A stretch of DNA of 64,000 bases from NCBI GenBank assembly GCA_942486035.1, contig CALNXK010000071.1:1962501-2026500 (forward strand). The letters run 5' to 3'. Source of the DNA: Porites lobata (Eukaryota; Cnidaria; Anthozoa; Scleractinia; Poritidae). The notes beneath the pieces are model-generated. The model saw only the letters and a list, made by a program, of their open reading frames with translations. It ran no database searches and was not told the origin of the DNA. Made by a program: the position numbers and the translations under genes. Shown piece by piece: positions 1-10,770 of this stretch. The number at the start of each line of letters is the position of its first letter. The stretch's first letter is position 1.

Positions 1-149
1 CTGGCATAGTATGATTCATTAGTATATCTTCTTCTTCCTCAGTAGCCTGGGAAGCCAGTGGCGGTATTAGCGGTTAAGTGCTGTTGTTTTTTGCCAGCAT
101 GGTGGCGAGAGAAGATTGGGAGCACGTCAGGTTAAAATCCCTTTGAAGC

Positions 150-3100
150 TCACAGAAATCCCTCAAGGCTCAGCTGCTAAGAAAGAATCCCATGCATTAT
201 TAACAATCCCGCCAGCTAAGCAGGCTACTTCCTCAGAGAAAATGGCAAAACTATTTGTTGAATAAGTAGCCATTAGGAATGACAGCTATCTATCACCATC
301 TTTCACACATTAAAACACCATAAAGTAAATCTCGCCTTCTAATTGGTCAATTACCCAATCATGAATTGCTCATGGCTAGACTGCGAGCAGTCTCTCTTTT
401 TCTTCAGATTTAGTAAGGGGAGTGCACGCGCGCGAGCGTTGAATGGCGAAGCCACGAGACGCGAGAAACGAGGGCGGCCCCGTCTCGCGCCTTCAGTCAC
501 GCGCGTGGTCATTTGCGTGTCTCGGGAGTTTTGCTCGACGGACCAAGAAAAAAGAGAGACTGCTCGTAGTCTAGCTCATGGGTGACTGCAGCTTGGTTTC
601 TACTAACACGCAATGGCCAGTTTAACTACCGTATGATTATATAGATAACCCAGTACCTTGTCTTGTCTGGTAGAGGTGGTGATGTATGTCCCTGCTGTGG
701 TTTGAGTACCCTAGAGAAGCAAAAAAGGATTAAGTCAGCTTGTTAGGTAGCTTAAGAACACAGATGACATTTCACAACACCACTGCTTGTTTCTCAGTGA
801 AATGACGTCTGAGAAACGAATGCAGAAATCCCATATTATTCTATACTGTACGTCACTACCATGGATTCTGCACTTGTTTCTCCGACATCTTTTCATGGGG
901 AAACCAGCAGTGGCGTTGCAAAATGCCTGGGACCAGTTATCACTTACCCAGGGTTGAATTTTAACCCCGGTTCCTTTTTCTTTTTATCAAAAGCACTCTC
1001 TCGGATAATTTTCTCTATTCTTTTCAGAGTATCCAATCATCAAATTGTAGGCAAAGAGAATTTTAAAAATTTAAAAACGAAATTTGCTTTTTAAGCAATC
1101 ATATCTGAGTTCAAATTTCACACTAACACTGGGCTATCTTAACCCAGCTTCCAACAACCCAGCCCAGCTGTTTTCTTAGGCTACTTACTAGGGACAGCAG
1201 TCAATAAAGCAGGGATCATTATAATGGGCTATTTCTGAATTACCTGAAGGCCCCCTTTCAACACAAGTATAACAGCAAAGTCTTTATTTGCATGCTAAAT
1301 CTCACGCAAATAAAACTCGTTTTTACACTGGTTTGTATTTTGTCTTGTCATTCACTCTTGACAAGAGCTAACAGCAAAAATGATTCTTGGTGGAGAAAAC
1401 TGAAGTTATGAGGCAAGGATGCACAATGCTTTAACATGGTACATACAGTGCAGCAAATAGATCTGTCATTTCCCTCAAGATCAAGGATTACAGAAACTAA
1501 AACACATTTTTCATTTCATCACTTGCAAGTAAAACGTTTAACCAACAAGCAAACTGACCTAATGTTCCAATTCTTCCTTTTCCTCTCTTCCCGAGGATCA
1601 TGTTTTAACTTCACTTCTGTATTTTCAGTTTGTTGTACAGAACTTTCAGTAAAATAGGAGTTAAGGTTCAATGCTTGTACACTTTACAACACTTGCGCAA
1701 TGGAAAAGAGTGGTTCCAGTTCTTCCAGTTCTTCAGTGCAAGAAGCCTTCCAACCATAAAAATTTTAATCTGAGCAGTTTGTTTTTTTTAAATAATAATA
1801 ATATACCAGCATGCCAAAATTATTTATCTGAGCAGTGAAACTGCACCACAATTAAATGTAAATTAAAAATTTATAATGTAAAATTATCAATCTAACTATA
1901 ACAGGCAAAAGCCTTCCTAAATAAGTAAGTCTTTATTGTTTGTTTAAAAACCAAAAAGTTATCGATGTCTTTGACACTCCAATGAACAGTAAATTTTGAT
2001 ACCCAACTCTAGCCTCTGTCACAGAGGTAATCGAGCCCCTGTTGGTACCATCTGTGAGGCAGATGGCAAGATCCTTGTACAGGGCCTCTTACATACTCAA
2101 AAATTACTGGAAGTGCATTTTGAATTTCCCTTCATGGACAACCTGACTGGTAAATTAATAATAAGTTTTTGAACAAGCCAATAATGGCACATACTCAAAT
2201 CCTGGTACATGGCTGTAGGCCCAGGTAAACCCAACTCCAGTTTTAATTGATTTCACCTCATGATTCCCATTGATTACCCCAGATGACATGTTTACAGAAT
2301 AAGAAGTATACTTAGTCTCAATACAGTTTAAACTGAAGGATACTGGTTGAACCCTTCTTGTCTCCGCTGGATTGCTCGTAGAGTGACAGCAGATAGCTTG
2401 GATTGGCCTACAGAACTCTGTCAATAAATCAATATTGAAGTACATTGTCAAGCCACAGGCATTTACTGCAATATCATAAATGACCTTCCCCCTCTTATCT
2501 ATCTATTTAAAATTTTATTAGATGCCCCTCTCTAGTAAATGCTTGGACCCCCCAAAATTAAACAGCACATTCAATTCATTCAGGCTTTTATTTTCAGGTC
2601 ATTTTCATCTTGTTCAATGTCAAGTTTAAAGTAAGGATGGACTAATGATGGCAACCAATAACCCACCATCCTTGTTGTAGTCCTGAATCTGTTTAATTGA
2701 CAAACTGGATATTCAACTGGTTAATTTTGCTCAAAGTTGAACTTTTTACTTTAAATTTTTTTTTTTTTGGACCCCAAAAATTAAACAGAATGCCCAGTCG
2801 TTCATTAGGTCATTTACGGTATTAAACCTCTTATGTAGGTATCACGTGTTAAGTTCTGAATCAGTGTTTAAGTTGCTATCACCTGGTTAATCTCAAAGTC
2901 TTTGCTTTTATTTTATTTTATTTTTTTTTGGCAAAACACAACAGCCCAAAATATTGGGAAAGTGTTACTTAATATGCTCAGTTAAGATGTTTGTTTGCTA
3001 TGTGGCTAGGATTTTGTCAAAAAAGACTTGCTCAATTTAAGATGTAAAGCCAACAAAATCAGGTGAATAAATAACTAACCTGACCCAACTGTTACTGTAT

Positions 3101-6100
3101 ATTGTAGCAGTTAAGTATCCCTTACCCTGGTGGGTCTTTTAGCTTGCTTCACTCTTGCCAGACTTCTTGACTGAGCAATGTAAGACATTCTCTCTTTCAC
3201 AGGAATACTAAAGAACACATCATGAAGGCTACACCTGGCAATCTTGAGCTAAAAAGAAAAGAAAATACAGTGTTGAACCTCTACATGCAACTAACTCTAG
3301 TAAGAGGGTACCTGGACTTGTAATTCGGAGCCACCGAGTTCAAATACTATCCTGACGGCTAGCTGGATTTGTTCTCCTGCAGTAGTCCAGAGTTCAAATC
3401 CTTGGCCATGCTAGTTAAATAGCCAACTGGTTCACCTCCTACCAGTTGGGGTTTTTAATCATGTTATGTTCCCTTTAAATTATTTTTGGTTTCATTATCC
3501 CTTAAGAGCTCCATAAGGGGAGAGGATAATTTAAGTATTATTACTATTATTATCATTATTATTATTATACCATTTTTGTGAAGCACGATTATGGTTTTTT
3601 GTTTGCATGAAATTACTTTGCACAGGGTTATAGGAGACCCTCAAGTAGAAAAATAAACTCTAATAAGCCATCCCCTACCCAAAATATAAAATCAGTCTAG
3701 CCAGTCAAAGGACTGTTAAACTGAAACCTTGCATAAGTGACCGCCAAACACTCTTGGCATTTTGCATGGTTACTAATAAAAAGTTTAACTGCAGTATTAT
3801 AATATGGCTTTTTTTATGCAAAGGATCAAGTCATTTTAATATGAAGGTTATACTGGCTCATAGTTTACTTACGTGACCCTCCACATTTTGTTTCAACATT
3901 TTTTCCTGCATGGACTGTGCATCCTCTTTTGATATGTCTGCCAGCACATCCTTGGTATCCTGGCATTGAAAAGTAATTTTTTCATTGCTGCATTTTATAG
4001 CAAAAGAGTATCTTAAAAACAGATTGTCTTGACTTAAGACTTGACATGAGACCAGCCAATCGCAAGTCTAACACTCTGACCAGCTATGCTATGCTGCCTT
4101 TTTACTCTCTTTGATCCCAAAAATATAAAGGGCTCATTCACAATGCAAGGGCCCTAAACTGGTCTGATTTTAAAACCATCAGCCCAGACCAGATTACATC
4201 TTTTGATCACTATCCACTGGACCTACTATCCCTAACTTTGACAAACAGTGAACACTGACTGCAAGCATGACATTTAACCTGTACATACTTAGCAAGGTGT
4301 TGTATTATACGCCTGGCAGAGCAGGTATCAGAATATTAATCCAGTCTGATATTTTAGACTTTCAAAACAGCAGGTCTAGTTCATTGTCCATTAACAACGT
4401 TACCAAAGGCTCAGGGTTATCAAAAAAAAAATAAAGAAGGAGGAGAAAAAGTTAGGGTTTGGAAGTAAATTAATGGGAAGGCAAAAATTGCCCACTGCCC
4501 CCCTTCAAATAGCTGTCTGGGAACCTCTCCAGGGAAAATTATAATTTTGGGGCCCTGAAAAGTGAATTTCAGTGCATTATGAAGGAGCAGGAGAAGAAAT
4601 TTAGCTGCTACATGACCCTATAACATAAGTGATATTTATTGACTGTTTTTCATCCAATGATGTGCTGAGAAACAATATTATTAATACAACAGATTTATTA
4701 ACCTCCTTAAAATACATTATTTTCTGCGTGTAGCCAGTGTTTCCATAACAACTAGATGGCAATTCAACACTTATCAGGGCTTCAGAAGAACCCTGTGGTA
4801 TGCTAGTCCACAACACAAAAACAGTGGTCAGAATGAAGGTTATAATATTAATATTGGTAACTAATCAACATCAGTGAACATGTGAATCTATTACCTTGAT
4901 GGTCTGTATAAGGCCTTGTACTTTGGCTGTTTTCATCAAACACCTGGTCAAAAATCCCTTTGCATGCGCAGATAGTTTAGCAAACTTGTCTCTTCCATTG
5001 CTCTCAAAAAACTGCAACAAAATTTGAAACAAGACCCTCAATAACATTCTGTTATGACCTTGTAAGATTTTTGAAACATCATCTAAGTTTATAAAACGGT
5101 TGAAAAAAAACAAAGATGGTAAATTGGCACAGTTAACAACCCAAAGCAACATTGGAAGTACAACACACTGCAAAAATAATGCAAACATCATGTATAAGAA
5201 AAAACTACCGGAGTTTAAAATTGACATACATGCACAAGTCAACATTTAAAGTGTGTAAACTTAAATATTTATGTTTATTATTAAGATGATTTGGCATGGT
5301 GTCACATAAACAACCACATGCATTTCCAGGTCTACATGCCACAAGCTTTAAAATCATGCACTGTCATTAGCTTTAATAATCTTAAGATAATGGAAGGGGG
5401 ACTGATTGCATGCCTGCTTTTAACATGAAAAGTTAAGAAAAATGCTGGGATGTCTAACACAAAGTTAGCCTTAGAAAACAGCTGACATTTGGCGATGCTA
5501 CCACTGGATTCCCCGCCAAATGACGTCTGAGAAATGAGCGCAGAAATTCCATACAGATAACACATCACTCCCAAGGTCTGGGTAGTTCTTCTGATTGGTT
5601 GAATCAAATTTCCCACACTGTACGATCAATCAGAAGTACTCCCCAGATCTGGATATTGACAACTCATCAGTATGGAATTTCTGCGCTCGTTTCGCAGATG
5701 TCATTTGACAGTGGTAGTGTCGCCAAATGTCAGCTGTTTTTCTCAGGCTAACACTAAGTTACCTTGAGATTTCCTTTTGACGCTGCAGAACTTTTATGGC
5801 TGTAATTCCTCTTTGAGAAGCCTGTGTGTATGTTTTCCTTATCATTCATTACAGTCTGCACATTTCTGGCAGGACGTTCAGAAATTAAAGTTTCTCTTAA
5901 CCTTGCCACACTTGACTCTATGTGAACAACATGGTTCTCTTTATCAGAGGAAGACTCTGGTTCAGTGTGATGGTCTTGTGCATCAAGGTCAAGATTTTCT
6001 CCACTGAGCTCAAGTATGGAGTACATTTCACCCGGCGGCATTGAAAGAGGTCTACGGAGAGGTGAAGACCTGTCAGTCACATGGGGACAATTTGAATCCA

Positions 6101-9038
6101 GAGATTCTTTGAGGTCTGAAGTCCTTGTTGATGGCAATGAAGTAGACCTTGGTCTCCCAGATGCACGTGTAGGAGTACTGCTTTGAAAAGTTGAGTAATT
6201 TTGGTCTAACTCTAATGAATGTTCTCTCTGTTGTTTACGAAGTCTCTGTAGCTCTTGTTGCTTCAGAACATCCATGTGCTTTTGCTTCTCTTCAAGCAAC
6301 TTTTGCCTCAGCTTTTCCAAATTTATTAGTGTTTCATCCTGATCAGAGAGTGTGGGTCTTTGTGACGACCCAGAAGTCTCAGATATTTGTTTACCACCTT
6401 TTTGTTTGGAGGATAAAGGTTTTATGAGTTTCTTAGGATTTTTTGATTGGGTAGTAGTTGGCTGTTGTTTATGGCTAACATAATATTGGACAGTTCCTGA
6501 TTTTCTGTTAATCTCCTGTTTGGCTAGAGAATGAGGCTGTAATTCTACAACAGAACGCACAGTTGAGTTGCTTGAATCTGCAACGAATTATATAAATAAG
6601 CAACTTTAAGTACACAAAACAATCACAAATCTGGTGTGGGTACAAAAAGAATATGTTCACATTAATGTGATTATCAAAGCAAGTATCATACATTGACACC
6701 GTGGGAACACACTTATGAACATGGCCTAAGAGTTCTGGTTTATAAAAAGATCAATTCTGAAAACTCTATTACCAACAAGATCATTCCCTCACCTGAAAAA
6801 GCCAAAGACAGGGAAGTAGATGCAAGAGAATCATATTCCGGTCCATTCCTCTCTGGCTGAAATGACGCTGATTTATTTCTCAAAGTTGAATCCAAAGGAA
6901 TGTCTGAGAACATTTCATCAGCAGCAACAGACAGTTGTGAAAAAGGTCTCTTAATTTTGGAAATCTCATTATCCATTGTGGAGCTAAGAGGAATATCCAT
7001 GCGGTCAAATCCCAATGGTACAGTTTGAATTTTCTCCCTGGAATCTGCTTTTCTTACAAACTGGTGTTCTAATAATCCACTTTCACCAGAGCTCATGAGC
7101 ATTGACTCAGGCATATACCCCATCTGGCTTAACACTCTTCTTGATCGGTCAGTTTTATTTTCAGAACTTCTCCCATAACTTGAAACATCCAAAGCAAATG
7201 GATGCAGTTCATGTGTTACAGGTTGTGAATGATTTTGCTGCAATGTTCTGTTAGTACCTGCCATGTCGGCAATTTCATTAATAACTGTTCTCTCTAAAAT
7301 ACTCTCGGTATCATCATTCATTTCAGTTAACAATTTTGCCTCTCTTTGTCCCTGTGGAATTAAAACAAAATACAAGTGTTAGCAGTACACTGGTGCTAAG
7401 AAAAATAACAAAACAGAATTCCTTCTGCGGTTCCATTAAAAACAACAGAAAGAAATACCAGACACATCCAACAGATTAGAGGTAAGAAAGTTGGAATATT
7501 ATTGTCAAACTCAGAAAACCGCGAACGGTTGAAAAATTTCGGGAATGTTTATTGTGTAGTGACCAATCATAATGAAGTTCGGGACAATTTTTCATTGCGA
7601 GCAAACCTCAAAACCACAAACTAACTACTGTTGCTGTTTGCAGTTTAGGTTTTTTCAAGCCTTATTGGCTTTCTTCACAACACAATAACATTCCATGAAT
7701 ATTTCTGGTGTTCACAGTCTTGTGAGTTTCACAGTAAGTCAATTCAATGTTCATGTTTTTATTAACTGCATTGTGAAGCTAAATGATTCTTTAGACCAAC
7801 AAAAGTCAAAGGGCATGAAACCCACCACAGTGATATAGCCAAAGTCTGCAGACATAGGTTAAAAAATGATTTTGGCTAGGAGATTAAAGCTTAAAAAAGC
7901 CAAACTGCTATCTTTCTTGGCACTGTACCTGAATCCTGTCCATTACAGACATGACTTGTAAGATAAGGTCAGAGTACTTTTCTCTCCTTCTGTCAAAAAG
8001 CTTGGTTTCACACCTCACTGCCCGTCTTCTGTACTCACGCATCTCAGCTCTCTCTTCTTCTGTCAGCTACAACAAACATAACTATAAATTATTTTACATA
8101 TCAGCTATTTCAAAATCATTATTGGGCTACCTTCTACCAAAAATATCAGATCTTAATTTCTAGAGCAAGGTAGAAAGCTAAAACTCTTTTCGCAGAGTAT
8201 AGACACTGGTTTATGGATACTTAATTTTTTTTTCTGAAGATAGCATGCATGGCAGAGTACTTTTGCAATTACTGAATTTTTGGAGGTGCATGCAACATCT
8301 CAAGGCCTAATACCTGGATACCGAAGTGAAAGAGGTGAATTATAAAAAAATAAAAGTAAAATATAATAATATTGCATGCAAATGTTTAAATCTTACTTTA
8401 ACTTTAGCTGATGAAACACCTGTCTAGGTAAGCACAGCTTGGCACATGACCACTAAACACAGGTTGCCAAATTGGTGACATTTGCTGCAATATTATAGTT
8501 GCCGAATTTTTTATCTTCTTGCCAAGGTGATCAAAATGGTCACAGCTTGGAGTAATGAATAAGTTGAGACACTTTGCCCTCAAGAAGAAGAAAAAAAGGG
8601 GCTCTCCCCTTTCATCCCCTGGGATGGGTCCAGATTGTTTTGTTCTCCAAAATATACCTCATTTAATGACATATCTCAACATTTTTGTGAACAGTTGTAG
8701 CTCTGCCATGCTTGTAAACAGCCTGGAACAGAGGTCTCCACCTGCTAGTTGCGATTCACCTAGTCTACTATCCTTGAGCTGTATTATTTTTTAGTAAAAT
8801 CCAACTAGTGGTCTATTATCAATGCTGCTTTCTGATTGGTTGAGCTACTACTAGGTTATATGATATAGCCCACTAGCAGCGAAAAGCGCCAGCTTTTTGG
8901 CAGCAAAGTCAAGCTTTAAGTAGCTAAAGTTGTTTTGTCTCGATATTTTTTACCAACTAGTTGGATTTTACTAAAACAATTATTTCTTTTGACCTCATGC
9001 CCTCTGAGGGCCTTCGGCCTCATGGGCTATTGACTCAG

Positions 9039-9073
<35 letters not shown>

Positions 9074-10240
9074 ACCAAATTGCAATAGCAATGTCACAAC
9101 AAAAAAGTCAAAACAACAAATAGCAATTGGCTTTATGGCACTCAGTAGCACAAGTCAACAGCTTCTTAACTCTGATACTAAGGTCAGTTTCATTAACCAA
9201 CCATCAGTTACCCCTGGTGGAACATATCTGCCTAATTTTGCATTTTTCCATGACCATATTATTGTGATCAGATGCACATTATTATGACTTTTACTCATGT
9301 TTACCAACTGCAAAATAATGGTAGACAGCAAAACATTTGCATCATAATCATAGAAAAAAAACAAATGCTGGTCACTATGGTAATTTATTGTTAGTGAAGA
9401 TAATTATAAAAGTGCTTTCAACGGGACAAATACCATTTTACTGCTAAACAAAAATTAACACACAATCATCCAATTTATTAAGACAAAGGGACTAATGGCT
9501 GAATGTTACACAGAATAATTAGTTTCCTGCCTTTTCAGGGTAGGCATTCTTGAGCTGCAGATTTTGCAGGTTTATTAAATTTCATGAAAGCCATAGCCAT
9601 GCCGTAAATCACGCGCCAACATCAACTTCTAATGAAGAGGAAAGACGCCAACAGCGTTTACATGAACTTCGTTACTAAAGTGAAATTGTACAGATATTTA
9701 TAGCACGAACTTAAAAGGAGGAGCTGGAATACAAAGGTTTTTCTCAATTCGTTGAAAATGCAAACCTGTGCGAAAATACTACAAATACACCAACAAGTCA
9801 TACGTATTTGCACAAAAGTGGCAATGACGCCAAAAAATTGTGTCAACACAATTCATCTTAAGCTTAAACTGGCTTCGTTAAGACCTCTTTGCACCGAAAG
9901 TAAACATTCTAGTTATACTTTTAATAAAGCAGATCATACCAAAGGTGGAGGAAGTTGCATTCCGTTTATTCCCAATATCGTTGTGTAAGATTTCGCCGAG
10001 GTAAAAGCGTTGTTTGCAAAGCATTTTTCTTCCTCACAGCTTGTTTGCTCAAACAGATCACGCAAACAAGCTGGCATCTCTTCCAAATAACGCTCCTGAA
10101 ATTTCAAAGAAATGCATTTTCGTTAATCCAACTAACTTATATATTGCTGGCAAGTGCAAAGAATGTCAATCTCTCGGGAGAATGCGATTATAAAAAGTTT
10201 AAAAAGCGACCATTACCGTCAAGTCTTCTTCCCGCGCCAT
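150..10240 (-). CDS. CCP110: Centriolar coiled-coil protein CP110 homologue, 10 exons, about 699 aa
   Basis: CP110 caps the distal end of centrioles and blocks premature cilium formation together with CEP97. Exons read on the minus strand: 10217-10240, 9940-10095, 7929-8066, 6793-7351, 5763-6577, 4895-5011, 3873-3959, 3126-3248, 657-710, 150-176. All junctions are GT-AG and phases agree. Start ATG is at 10238-10240 (MAREEDL). A charged coiled coil lies at residues 375-418, rich in EKLRQKLLEEKQK-type heptads. The C-terminal part carries the family signature: AKGFLTRCLMKTAK (near residue 582) and CSLHDVFFSIPVKERMSYIA (exon 3126-3248), which closely match vertebrate CP110. The S/T/P-rich middle is poorly conserved. 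The protein is shorter than human CP110 (about 1,000 aa). The last two exons (657-710, 150-176; ending EGFL) are the least certain: they fit in phase but have little recognisable homology. Introns hold several MITEs and SINEs. Confidence 0.88.
376..574. mobile_element. Palindromic MITE, GACTGCGAGCAGTC family
   Basis: Terminal inverted repeats of about 21 bp (CTAGACTGCGAGCAGTCTC at 376 and its near-complement ending at 574) flank a GC-rich, CpG-rich core. CTCATGG directly adjoins both ends as a probable target duplication. A second copy is at 29016-29243 and a related element at 19440-19700, both with clean 9-bp duplications, which suggests a Mutator-like (MULE) origin. It lies between the last two proposed CP110 exons. 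No coding capacity. Confidence 0.75.
770..935. mobile_element. MITE copy, AAATGACGTCTGAGAAA family
   Basis: Contains a segment (AAATGACGTCTGAGAAACGA, near 799) repeated closely in the fuller foldback element at 5464-5752, followed by a roughly complementary half (GCACTTGTTTCTCCGACATC near 872). It is a diverged or shortened member of that family, inside CP110 intron 8. No gene. Confidence 0.55.
940..1167. repeat. Interspersed repeat, TTAACCC...GGGTTATCTTAACCC family (copy 1)
   Basis: Begins near ACCCAGGGTTGAATTTTAAC and ends near ATCTTAACCCAGCTTCCAAC, with a conserved interior (GATAATTTTCTCTATTCTTT). The same order of motifs recurs at 33105-33250 and 56606-56860. It is a short non-coding dispersed element with loosely complementary ends, probably a MITE. 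The rest of CP110 intron 8 (1168-3125) holds no other feature I can support. Confidence 0.6.
3295..3560 (+). mobile_element. SINE-like element with internal promoter-like boxes
   Basis: A stretch with B-box-like motifs (GAGTTCAAAT at about 3339, AGAGTTCAAATCC at about 3391), then a body with CCAACTGGTTCACCTCCTACC and CCAGTTGGGG, ending in an (ATT)n-rich tail at 3536-3566. A tRNA-like head, conserved body and simple A/T-rich tail is the usual SINE layout. The family is not named. It sits in a CP110 intron. Confidence 0.5.
4035..4115 (-). mobile_element. tRNA-like SINE head fragment
   Basis: Read on the minus strand, it gives AGCTGGTCAGAGTGTTAGAC followed by TTGCGATTGG, resembling the A-box and anticodon-arm region of a tRNA or tRNA-derived SINE head. 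No folded tRNA with a proper B box or acceptor stem could be drawn, so it is not called as a tRNA gene. Confidence 0.3.
5464..5752. mobile_element. 289-bp foldback MITE in CP110 intron 5
   Basis: Arms at about 5464-5508 and 5708-5752 are near-perfect reverse complements (for example CAGCTGACATTTGGCGA against TCGCCAAATGTCAGCTG). Inner complementarity continues (ATGACGTCTGAGAAATGAGC against CGCTCGTTTCGCAGATGTCA), so most of the element could fold. It lies between the CP110 exons at 5763-6577 and 4895-5011, with its right end only about 10 bp from a splice donor. Confidence 0.8.
8791..9068. mobile_element. MITE, TTAGTAAAATCCAACTAG family (copy 1)
   Basis: Starts TTAGTAAAATCCAACTAGTG and contains an internal inverted copy (CCAACTAGTTGGATTTTACT near 8953). 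Then comes a GC-rich hairpin segment (GGGCTATTGACTCAGAGCCC) and the end AATTGTTAA. The copy at 40609-40902 has the same architecture. It lies in CP110 intron 2. The rest of this intron (8067-9939) shows nothing further. Confidence 0.75.
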
Positions 10241-10349
10241 TTTTGAAACTCCACTGTGCCAGAGCTGATGAAAGAGATCTGGTATCGAGTAAGACGGTAT
10301 ACACAAAAAAATCCACTAAGAATATTTTCATGTAACGTGTAACTATGTG

Positions 10350-10645
10350 TCACTCAACATAACTATCCATCACTACCCATCAGCACCTATCACTGTCCAT
10401 CACTACACATCACTACATATCACTACTTTCTTTCTTTTAAAATTTGTTGTAGTTGAAAAACCTTTATTGTAACTATACGGATGCCTCCCTTTGCAGAGTA
10501 AGGCGCAATAAAGATATGCTATACTACCCATCATTACACATCACTATCCATCATTACCCATCACTACACATCACTACCCATCACTATCCATCACTACACA
10601 TCACCACCCATAATTACACATCACTAACCATCACTATCACTCACT
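10350..10645. repeat. CATCACTA-type simple satellite
   Basis: Two blocks (about 10350-10425 and 10530-10645) of imperfect repeats of roughly 10 bp, such as CATCACTACC, CATCACTACA and CATCACTATC. Between and after the blocks, CTTTATTGTAACTA plus CTCCCTTT occurs twice (about 10461 and 10650), so the block and its flank appear to have been duplicated together. It lies just upstream of the CP110 start codon. Confidence 0.85.
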
Positions 10646-10770
10646 ACCCCCTTTATTGTAACTAGACCTCCCTTTTAACATGGTTCGAGTTATCGAGGGT
10701 AAAATTATATAGAAAATGACCTAAGGGGAAAGAAAAATTGGTTCGAGTTAGCAGGAGTTCAAATTATCCA

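Noticed and set aside
2155..2451. 98-codon minus-strand frame in CP110 intron 8
   Set aside because: No recognisable domain. It could not be joined in phase to CP110 exons, and no paired splice sites were found.
6508..6699. 63-codon minus-strand frame crossing the CP110 exon boundary at 6577
   Set aside because: Wrong frame for the exon and runs through the splice acceptor. The spliced CP110 model explains the coding sequence.
10350..10645. Telomeric repeat tract
   Set aside because: The unit is CATCACTA-like and not the animal TTAGGG; it is an interstitial simple satellite.
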